From: Clostridia bacterium
GTDB taxonomy: Bacteria; Bacillota_A; Clostridia; Christensenellales; UBA1242
Direction: 5' to 3'
DNA length: 5,452 bases
NCBI GenBank assembly: GCA_017508345.1
Contig: JAFVZD010000052.1
Coordinates: 1-5,452 of the forward strand
Shown here: positions 1-5,289 of the stretch, piece by piece
Layout: every line of letters begins with the position of its first letter
Numbering within the stretch: position 1 is the first letter of the stretch
Translations under genes and position numbers: made by a program
Notes under the pieces: generated by a model
Databases searched by the model: none
Told to the model about the DNA's origin: nothing
Seen by the model: the letters and a program-made list of their open reading frames with translations, nothing else

Positions 1-502
<502 letters not shown>

Positions 503-521
503 GTATACGTCGATTTTTGCT

Positions 522-547
522 GCAAACCCAGATTGCTCTGGTTTTGC
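522..547 (-). other. Leader hairpin with GCAA tetraloop just upstream of 23S
   Basis: On the minus strand the arms GCAAA-A-CCAGA and TCTGG-G-TTTGC pair as two 5-bp blocks around a single A/G mismatch. They enclose GCAA, a GNRA-type tetraloop. The hairpin ends about 20 nt before the mature 23S 5' end, so it is a plausible rRNA processing element. The pairing is seen in the sequence; the role is inferred. Confidence 0.65.
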
Positions 548-551
548 GTAT

Positions 552-576
552 CTGGCAATTCTATGATATAGAATTT
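552..576 (-). other. Leader hairpin, AT-rich
   Basis: AATTCTAT and ATAGAATT form an 8-bp perfect stem with a 3-nt loop, extended by GC/GC with one bulged A. It stacks next to the GCAA hairpin in the 23S leader. With such an AT-rich stem the stability is moderate. A role in pre-rRNA folding or processing is inferred. Confidence 0.5.
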
Positions 577-661
577 GCTCTCAGCATTTGTTTTGATTAT
601 TGTTAAAAACTAGCATAAATTGTAATTTCGTGAAATTGCATATTACACTATATTTTTTAGG

Positions 662-684
662 ATATTTGTATTGATTACAAATAT
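662..684 (-). repeat. Perfect 9-bp inverted repeat in the 23S leader
   Basis: ATATTTGTA and TACAAATAT are perfectly complementary around a 5-nt loop. The repeat lies just downstream, in the direction of transcription, of the spacer-type TTGACAACTGAATA motif. It could be a pre-rRNA helix. It is not followed by a T-tract on the minus strand, so it does not look like a terminator. Confidence 0.5.
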
Positions 685-714
685 ATAATTATTCAGTTGT
701 CAATCTACACGCTG

Positions 715-744
715 GTGACATCAGTCACGTATCAACCAGTTGAT
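715..744 (-). repeat. Two adjacent small inverted repeats at the start of the 23S leader
   Basis: Read on the minus strand, ATCAAC/GTTGAT (744-731) and GTGAC/GTCAC around TGAT (728-715) are two neighbouring palindromic elements, within the first 50 nt of the predicted transcript. They could form small hairpins that protect the RNA 5' end or serve processing. The first has only two unpaired central bases, so as RNA it would open to a shorter stem. No function can be assigned from sequence alone. Confidence 0.4.
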
Positions 745-770
745 TTCTGTCTCGTGGATGATACTTGCAC

Positions 771-799
771 ATTATAGCAGTGATATCCTAGATTGTCAA
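771..799 (-). promoter_or_regulatory. Consensus sigma-70/SigA promoter driving 23S rRNA
   Basis: The -35 box TTGACA (799-794) and -10 box TATAAT (776-771) both match the consensus exactly and are separated by the optimal 17 bp. The predicted start is G at about 764, six bases after the -10 box (A at 765-766 is possible). Starting with G would fit the GTP-sensitive rRNA promoters known in Firmicutes, but that is inference. A-rich DNA upstream looks like an UP element. There is no other gene between this promoter and the 23S gene, so its target is the rRNA. Confidence 0.93.
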
Positions 800-911
800 C
801 AAGTTTTTTTAAAAAGTTTCATTTTTTTGCGTTTTTTTGCTACTTTTTAGCCCTTTTTAAGACACCCTACCGTGTGTGTCCTGCATTTTTGGGGCTTTTT
901 GGACAATTTTT
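800..911 (-). promoter_or_regulatory. Phased A-tract array / UP element upstream of the rRNA promoter
   Basis: On the minus strand, A-runs of 5-7 bases lie at 804-810, 822-828, 832-838, 844-848, 854-858, 886-890, 896-900 and 907-911. Successive spacings of 10, 12, 10, 32, 10 and 11 bp from the second run onward are close to whole turns of the helix. Such phasing is known to bend DNA. The tracts nearest the -35 box (804-838) also fit an UP element that contacts the RNA polymerase alpha subunit. Activation of the 23S promoter is the likely purpose. The first tract is less well in phase (18 bp). Confidence 0.6.
847..906 (-). CDS. Possible 19-residue lysine-rich small ORF with a strong ribosome binding site
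   Basis: A TTG start at 906-904 sits six bases after a full-strength Shine-Dalgarno AAGGAGG (919-913). The frame gives the 19-residue peptide MSKKPQKCRTHTVGCLKKG, ending in TAA at 849-847. I do not recognise it. It lies between the terminator of the lipoprotein gene and the 23S promoter. The TATAAT at its 5' side (928-923) has no good -35 box, so transcription is doubtful. The lysines come from the A-tracts in this region, so the frame may be a by-product of curved DNA that happens to follow an SD-like sequence. It could also be the remnant of a longer gene, since the same frame continues lysine-rich past the stop. I treat it as a candidate only. Confidence 0.22.
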   Translation of the reverse strand: MSKKPQKCRTHTVGCLKKG

Positions 912-931
912 ACCTCCTTCTATATTATATA

Positions 932-967
932 TAAAGAAAAACATACCAGTTTTCACCGATATGTTTT
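932..967 (-). terminator. Rho-independent terminator of the surface-protein operon
   Basis: It begins only 7 nt after the lipoprotein stop codon. The arms AAAACATATCGG (967-956) and CTGGTATGTTTT (949-938) form a 12-bp stem with two G-T wobbles and a TGAAAA loop. A T-rich tail (TTTTTCTTT) follows. It should insulate the operon from the rRNA unit downstream. This is important context for reading the 23S gene as a separate transcription unit. Confidence 0.8.
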
Positions 968-974
968 GTCTCAA

Positions 975-3158
975 TTAGTTAAAAATTATCACAAAAATAT
1001 TGTTACCTTGGTCCTGAATTACCTCATGACCTTGCCCCGTTAGCATAACATTTATCTTATTGTTTGCCAAGGTTTTTATATTTTCTGCACACTTGAATTC
1101 TATTCCTGTTATCCTATTCTGTAGATTTGCCTTATTCCAATCCAATACATAATTTACCAGATATTCCAATTCAGTTAGCGATTCCACATATAGGTCAATA
1201 TCATTTCCAGCCTGTTCGTTAATTACTGTATTAGCAAAATAATCAAATGCTGTCACGCTACTAGGCCCACTGCTGCTTGGGGGCTCTTTGTGGTCCGCCA
1301 TATCCGCATCTCTCCTCAAGAAATACCTGTGTGACAAATACTCACTATCCTCTGTGGCTATATCTGCCCATGTAGCATCTATGGTAAACCACTTTTTCTC
1401 CGTTTGTCCCGGCACTATAATGTTTACCTTATTCCAAGCATGTGCTCCACCCGCATCACCAGATACCTTTATACACTCAATTCCTTCAATATTACATAAT
1501 AGTACTACTGTCTTAGCTATACCATCACATACAGCTTGACCTTTGTCAAATAATACACCATCAATATAAAAACCTTTGTAATTGGAAAGTACTTGCGATG
1601 CTGTGTTACGAATTGCCTCATCTCTGCTCCCCTCTAATTCACTAGACAAATTCAACAACTCCGTGTCATAATGGCTATTGTATACTACCCACTCATAGAT
1701 TGCCAAAGTCCTCTCGTACTCTGTCATACCATTGTCAATGATTTGTCTCAAAATCTCTTTTGCTCGCTCGTATGCCTTGTATGCCATACATGTAGTTGAG
1801 CCAAATTTAGGCTTACAGCCATTCTGCAGAGCATAATATAGTTGGTCTGTTGTGAATACCAAAACCTCGTCCTCTCGCTCGTTTATTGCAAAATTCTCAT
1901 AAGTTTCACTGCGTTTTAATGGACTATTATTAGCCACATCACTATAATTCATTGGCTCTACTTCCATTACTTGTTGCCTATTCTCCTCGCCAGCACTTGA
2001 CTTGAATGGCATTGCCACATGGTCATGCTGTATGTTTAGTGAATAAATTGAATCACTAGAACTAATTGTTGCAGACATCAAGGAATATTGTATTGACTTT
2101 ATCTCATTGTACTTACTCAAATATGTGTATATCGCATCACTCACTTTTACAGAGTAATTTACATAAAAATCCACATTCGTTAATCTATAATACAAAGCAT
2201 AATAGCACAAATTCTGCATCTCTTCCTTGCTATCTATTACTAGGTCAAATTCTTGTCCCATAAAGTTGAATTTGCTATTACCATATGCCTGCTTTTGCAT
2301 AGACGGACTGGTTAATTTTGGATAAATTCCTATTCCATCAGAATACGCAGAGTCTTGGGTGCTTCCGTCTGATACCGCTTGCACAAAAAAATACCCAGCC
2401 TTGTTGCTTTCACACAAACTACTTATATCCGCACTATTAATATTAGAGGTGATACTCGTGCCTTTTTCATTGGTTATCCTATAACTAGTAGCATTGTCCA
2501 CACTAGCCCAAGTGAGTGTCTTACCGTCTAGAGATAAATTATTAGGCTGTGATAATGGCAAAGGACAAGTATAATCTACCTTTACACAAAAACTACTAGG
2601 ACCATTCGTCACATAATTATAGCTCAATGCCCTTACTCGCAATTCATACTCTCCACCCGTAGTCATATAATCCATTATACGCATACTATTCTTGGTAGTA
2701 TCCACAAAAGTTTCCTTACCATTCTTCGGTTTTATACCCACCACATACATATCAGCATTGGCTACATCCCCCCAGCTCAATGTGTACCCATTGAGTTCAG
2801 TCGGCATCCCACTTATCTGCGGAGTAGCCAGTTGCGTTTCCCCCATGACTAGCGTCATTTTGTCCGACCAATCACTGTCATTGGTAAATAAATTATCTGA
2901 TACCGCCTTTACCTGTATATTCTGTATCCCTACACCCAGATATGGTGCCAAATCAAATTTATTCTCCTCTACCTCAAAAATAGTATCATTGATGTTTACC
3001 TCGTAGTCTTTTACATTGTCTTGCTTTTGCCAAGTCAATTCAAAAGAATTCTCCGGTAACTCTAGTATAGGTTTTTTTAGTGTAAACAAACACCCTGAGA
3101 GCATAAATACACTAACCAATACACATATACTAGCCATCCATCCTAATTTCTTTCTCAT
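975..3158 (-). CDS. Surface lipoprotein with three FN3-like repeats and a transglutaminase-like catalytic domain
   Basis: This is a 727-residue exported protein. Residues 1-23 form a lipoprotein signal peptide with lipobox LSGC, so Cys23 should be lipidated and tethered to the outer face of the membrane. Three fibronectin-III-like repeats follow at about 31-108, 110-198 and 200-282, each with an LTW/LSW strand start and a Y-x-V/I strand (ELTWQ, TLSWG, TLTWA). Residues 283-460 hold a middle region of alternating strand and helix. The transglutaminase-like core lies at about 465-615: GQAVCDG with Cys544, GAHAWNKV with His573 and WFTIDATW with Asp594 give an intact papain-like triad. A C-terminal module (about 650-727) resembles part of the middle region. 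Family members are transglutaminases or cysteine proteases; which activity applies here cannot be told. The ATG overlaps the stop of the upstream gene, with SD AGGGGG six bases ahead. It carries about ten cysteines besides the lipidated one, which is many for an exported Firmicutes protein. Confidence 0.93.
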   Translation of the reverse strand: MRKKLGWMASICVLVSVFMLSGCLFTLKKPILELPENSFELTWQKQDNVKDYEVNINDTIFEVEENKFDLAPYLGVGIQNIQVKAVSDNLFTNDSDWSDKMTLVMGETQLATPQISGMPTELNGYTLSWGDVANADMYVVGIKPKNGKETFVDTTKNSMRIMDYMTTGGEYELRVRALSYNYVTNGPSSFCVKVDYTCPLPLSQPNNLSLDGKTLTWASVDNATSYRITNEKGTSITSNINSADISSLCESNKAGYFFVQAVSDGSTQDSAYSDGIGIYPKLTSPSMQKQAYGNSKFNFMGQEFDLVIDSKEEMQNLCYYALYYRLTNVDFYVNYSVKVSDAIYTYLSKYNEIKSIQYSLMSATISSSDSIYSLNIQHDHVAMPFKSSAGEENRQQVMEVEPMNYSDVANNSPLKRSETYENFAINEREDEVLVFTTDQLYYALQNGCKPKFGSTTCMAYKAYERAKEILRQIIDNGMTEYERTLAIYEWVVYNSHYDTELLNLSSELEGSRDEAIRNTASQVLSNYKGFYIDGVLFDKGQAVCDGIAKTVVLLCNIEGIECIKVSGDAGGAHAWNKVNIIVPGQTEKKWFTIDATWADIATEDSEYLSHRYFLRRDADMADHKEPPSSSGPSSVTAFDYFANTVINEQAGNDIDLYVESLTELEYLVNYVLDWNKANLQNRITGIEFKCAENIKTLANNKINVMLTGQGHEVIQDQGNNIFVIIFN

Positions 3159-4030
3159 TAATTACCCCCTATAATATTTACCCACTCATCTGGCCACCCC
3201 GGTGGCATCACACCATCCACGCCTGTTGCCTCATACATGTCTACCACAAACTTGAGTTGTAGCCCCTTCTCTGCCCAATAATCCTCGTTGTAATCTTGTG
3301 ATGTTATCTGAAAATGCGTAATTGGCTCTAGGTCCGTAGTCTTAGGCACTACTCCCTTGTAATACAAATAATTATCTTGTGCATCCAGATACCATTCCTG
3401 CGTATTAAATGTGTATTTAATACCCAATTCCGACATTTTCCCCGTAGGTAATCCACCTGTTTCATCCAAAATCTGTATTGCAAACCTCAAATACATCGCT
3501 CCATTGGTAGCATTTCTCACTGTTACCTTCTTTTCAATGTCTTGATTCAACCTAGCATTGTCAATTGGCACACTCAGAGAATCCGCATTTACTATCAATA
3601 CATCTCCTGTTATCGGATCCGCCCCCGTCTTGTTACCAAACATATTGTACAAAAAATACCCACCTACACCCAATATCACCAGCAACGCTATTCCCAATAT
3701 CAATATCGTAGACTTTTTGGACTTTTTCTTGCCATCATCCTCTGCGTCCGGCATCTCAAATGCCAATACCCTAATCCTGTCTATCTCCTTCTTTTTGAAA
3801 GGATATAGTGTCCTAGCACTCTCTATAGGCAACCTACATTTCAGCCTCTCCACTTTTTTTGCATACCTAAAAGGCTTTTTCTTTCGCCTAGCCTTTTTGA
3901 GCAACCTAATATTCACATCCATCATGTCTACATGCTCATTGTACCTGATTATCTCTTCTTCTGACAATTCCGGTATGGACTGATGTACATTTATGCGTAT
4001 ATTCGCCCTATCCTGCACTTTTCCGCTCAA
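3158..4030 (-). CDS. Single-pass membrane protein with basic cytoplasmic head and TasA/camelysin-like outer domain
   Basis: This 290-residue protein has no cleavable signal peptide. Residues 1-105 should be cytoplasmic: an acidic stretch near 20-38, then a very basic segment (about 45-83, with LLKKARRKKK) and a lysine cluster GKKKSKKS just before the membrane. One transmembrane helix spans about 108-130 (ILILGIALLVILGVGGYFLY). The outer part, about 140-290, has the pattern of the TasA/camelysin-like exported domain common in Firmicutes: VTVRNATNGAMYLRF, then W-Y-L-D with YLYYKGVVPK, a final strand LQLKFVVDMYEATGVDG and a closing W. That assignment is by pattern, not by search. The start is TTG at 4030, chosen because SD AGGAGG (4042-4037) lies exactly six bases upstream. 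It is first in a two-gene operon with the transglutaminase lipoprotein. A scaffold or substrate role is inference only. Confidence 0.88.
   Translation of the reverse strand: MSGKVQDRANIRINVHQSIPELSEEEIIRYNEHVDMMDVNIRLLKKARRKKKPFRYAKKVERLKCRLPIESARTLYPFKKKEIDRIRVLAFEMPDAEDDGKKKSKKSTILILGIALLVILGVGGYFLYNMFGNKTGADPITGDVLIVNADSLSVPIDNARLNQDIEKKVTVRNATNGAMYLRFAIQILDETGGLPTGKMSELGIKYTFNTQEWYLDAQDNYLYYKGVVPKTTDLEPITHFQITSQDYNEDYWAEKGLQLKFVVDMYEATGVDGVMPPGWPDEWVNIIGGN
3165..3170 (-). promoter_or_regulatory. Ribosome binding site inside the end of the upstream gene
   Basis: AGGGGG lies six bases before the lipoprotein ATG and is formed by the terminal Gly-Gly codons of the preceding gene. Together with the one-base TAATG stop/start overlap, this indicates translational coupling, so the two proteins are probably made in a linked ratio. 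Confidence 0.75.
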
Positions 4031-4036
4031 TTTGTC

Positions 4037-4042
4037 CCTCCT
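4037..4042 (-). promoter_or_regulatory. Ribosome binding site deciding a TTG start
   Basis: A perfect AGGAGG sits six bases before TTG at 4030-4028. There is no ATG at suitable distance, so this site fixes the TTG as the start of the membrane-protein gene. Confidence 0.8.
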
Positions 4043-4084
4043 GTATCTATTGTACCCTACTTGCTTATGTATTATAACTACCTA

Positions 4085-4114
4085 ATTATATTATATTTTT
4101 ATCCCCCTTGACAA
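4085..4114 (-). promoter_or_regulatory. Promoter of the two-gene surface operon
   Basis: The -35 box TTGTCA (4114-4109) and -10 box TATAAT (4090-4085) are separated by 18 bp, giving a start near 4078 and a 5' leader of about 48 nt. A second TATAAT-like box (near 4073-4078) lacks a good -35. One copy of the GGATAAAA octamer lies inside the spacer, which would suit control by a DNA-binding protein. Confidence 0.6.
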
Positions 4115-4188
4115 GCAAATTGACCACATTTTTTCATTTTTTTTATCCGCTTTTGCCTCCCACCCACCACACATCCAACATTTTATCC
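4097..4188 (-). repeat. Three direct copies of GGATAAAA upstream of and within the operon promoter
   Basis: On the minus strand the octamer GGATAAAA occurs at 4188-4181, 4148-4141 and 4104-4097, at spacings of 40 and 44 bp (about four helical turns). The last copy falls between the -35 and -10 boxes. The arrangement could be a set of operator sites. In AT-rich DNA a chance origin is also possible. Confidence 0.35.
4156..4168 (-). other. G-rich patch with short G-runs
   Basis: The minus strand reads GGTGGGTGGGAGG, four closely spaced G-runs in otherwise AT-rich intergenic DNA, about 40 bp upstream of the operon -35 box. It could fold as a two-layer G-quadruplex in single-stranded form. No function can be assigned from the sequence. 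Confidence 0.35.
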
Positions 4189-4201
4189 CAAGTAGTCACA
4201 C

Positions 4202-4246
4202 AAAAAAAGAAAAAGTTCATTCCTTTGTTGTCTGAAACAAACTTTT
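4202..4246 (-). terminator. Second, weaker terminator-like hairpin in the intergenic gap
   Basis: On the minus strand AAAAG-TTTGTT pairs with AACAAA-CTTTT around a TCAGAC loop, but with an 8-nt bulge (GGAATGAA) in the 3' arm. The tail CTTTTTCTTTTTTT follows. The same 14-base tail follows the main terminator of the gene upstream. It may be a backup terminator, or the end of an unrecognised short transcript from 4250-4315. Confidence 0.4.
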
Positions 4247-4296
4247 CCTTTTATCACATATTTTTACCTATTTAAACCGACCTCATTTTCCACATT

Positions 4297-4308
4297 AACA
4301 GTACTGTT
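4297..4308. repeat. Perfect 12-bp palindrome AACAGTACTGTT
   Basis: The two half-sites AACAGT and ACTGTT are exactly complementary with no spacer, as expected of a site bound by a dimeric protein. It lies between the terminator of the 4354-5277 gene and the second terminator-like hairpin, some 180 bp upstream of the operon promoter. As an RNA hairpin it would be poor because it has no loop. Confidence 0.35.
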
Positions 4309-4313
4309 TTTTT

Positions 4314-4347
4314 GTAAAAAAAGAAAAAGGCTCTCAATTAGCCTTCT
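4314..4347 (-). terminator. Rho-independent terminator of the 4354-5277 gene
   Basis: It begins about 7 nt after the TAA stop. The stem AGAAGGCT/AGCCTTTT (8 bp including one G-T pair) has loop AATTGAG and runs into TTTTTCTTTTTTT. This separates the gene from the two-gene operon downstream. Confidence 0.8.
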
Positions 4348-4353
4348 CCATAT

Positions 4354-5277
4354 TTATTTTGCAGACATCAAATTAGCCATATTTGTAAAATAATTACTTG
4401 TTGTAGTGGTTGCAGTTCTAAAACTCACATAAGACCTCAAATAAGGCTTCAAACCATTCAACGCATTTGCTATACAAGTTTTATCAGCAGTCATTTTTTG
4501 CTTTTGATTAACAAAATCAAATAATTCACATTCTTGATTACTTATATCAGCTTCCGCTGTAGTAGTGCTCAATACTGTATCCAAATCACCATTAATATTA
4601 GCTCTTGTACAATTAAAGTATGCAAATTGTGTTGCATTATTAGGTTTTGCAAAGTTCATGTACACTAATTCTGATTTACTATCTGTTATCTTATTACTAC
4701 TAATCTTTGCCTCTATTACATAAAAATAACCCTCTGTCATCACATTTATGGTCCATTCCATATCAATATAACTAATTATGTTACCATCTTTTTCAGTCAT
4801 ATAATGTGATTGAATTAGTGCTCCCATATTTTCAATCAATTCCACCTTGTATAACATTGTGTCTACACTTCCGTCACTTTGTGTTCTCGTAGACTTATAA
4901 AACTTATCGTACTCCGTACCCGGATATACAAAACATTGTGCCATTATTGCATAAGTATCCATTGCCCAAGCAACAGAATTAGCCTGAGTAACATTCAGAT
5001 CCGCCTCTGCCACACTTGTAAAATAACTCTTTACATCATATCCATCACTAGCATAAACATAATCTTGTCCACCCTCCACACTATTAGCAGCAACAGACAC
5101 AGGCTTACCCGCCTTCATCACATTCCTAGCATCCACAATAATTTCCTCAACAGCTTCCATAGTCAACTCAAATGGGTCACCATTTTTGTCTTTAAAATAC
5201 AAATAACCAAACACAATTGACGCAAGTGTAGCAATCACCAAATAAACTGTCAAAAAAGTCCTAGCAATACTATTCAT
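4354..5277 (-). CDS. Membrane-anchored extracytoplasmic protein of unknown function
   Basis: I do not recognise this 307-residue protein. Residues 6-27 form one hydrophobic segment (TFLTVYLVIATLASIVFGYL) followed by YFKDKNGD. There is no lipobox and no clear signal-peptidase site, so an N-terminal membrane anchor with the remaining 280 residues outside is likely. The outer part alternates predicted strands and helices, for example YIDMEWTINVMTEGYFYVIEAKIS at 170-193 (a beta hairpin by appearance). It has four cysteines (115, 223, 250, 268), which could form two disulfides. Thr-rich stretches occur at 237-240 and 288-293. No catalytic motif is visible. The ATG is supported by SD AGGAG seven bases upstream (5289-5285). 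It is a separate unit with its own terminator, on the same strand as the surface operon, so a shared surface role is possible but unproven. Confidence 0.88.
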   Translation of the reverse strand: MNSIARTFLTVYLVIATLASIVFGYLYFKDKNGDPFELTMEAVEEIIVDARNVMKAGKPVSVAANSVEGGQDYVYASDGYDVKSYFTSVAEADLNVTQANSVAWAMDTYAIMAQCFVYPGTEYDKFYKSTRTQSDGSVDTMLYKVELIENMGALIQSHYMTEKDGNIISYIDMEWTINVMTEGYFYVIEAKISSNKITDSKSELVYMNFAKPNNATQFAYFNCTRANINGDLDTVLSTTTAEADISNQECELFDFVNQKQKMTADKTCIANALNGLKPYLRSYVSFRTATTTTSNYFTNMANLMSAK

Positions 5278-5284
5278 ATTTCCT

Positions 5285-5289
5285 CTCCT
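5285..5289 (-). promoter_or_regulatory. Ribosome binding site of the 4354-5277 gene
   Basis: AGGAG lies seven bases upstream of the ATG at 5277, with a further purine run (AGAGGAAA) between. It supports the chosen start. Confidence 0.7.

Larger units (their letters stand above)
503..764 (-). other. Transcribed leader of the 23S rRNA gene, spacer-like and structured
   Basis: This stretch of about 260 nt lies between the predicted transcription start and the mature 23S end and encodes no tRNA or protein that I can see. It is rich in short inverted repeats, described separately. At 703-690 on the minus strand it carries TTGACAACTGAATA, which resembles the TTGAAAACTGAATA motif common in Firmicutes 16S-23S spacers and related to antitermination/processing signals. 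The region therefore behaves like the 23S-proximal part of a normal spacer placed directly behind an rRNA promoter. The start at about 764 is predicted from promoter geometry. Half of the usual 23S processing stem is probably in here, but its partner downstream of 23S is outside the window. Confidence 0.7.

Noticed and set aside
680..703. Second rRNA promoter starting at TTGACA (703-698)
   Set aside because: The -35 matches, but no acceptable -10 box lies at 16-18 bp; the match is better explained as part of the spacer-type TTGACAACTGAATA motif.
503..764. tRNA gene in the 23S leader
   Set aside because: No cloverleaf, T-loop GGTTCRA or anticodon arm could be found on either strand.
793..978. 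Plus-strand open frame of 61 codons rich in Phe
   Set aside because: It reads through the 23S -35 region, the A-tract array (as Phe codons) and the terminator; it has no ribosome binding site of note.
1288..3006. Several plus-strand frames of 65-104 codons
   Set aside because: They are antisense shadows of the lipoprotein gene, which has the domains, start signals and terminator of a real gene.
3542..3983. Two overlapping plus-strand frames of 88 and 141 codons
   Set aside because: Antisense to the TasA-like membrane-protein gene, with no independent signals.
4879..5220. Plus-strand frame of 113 codons
   Set aside because: Antisense to the 4354-5277 gene; composition is Ile/Thr/His-rich as expected from a shadow frame.
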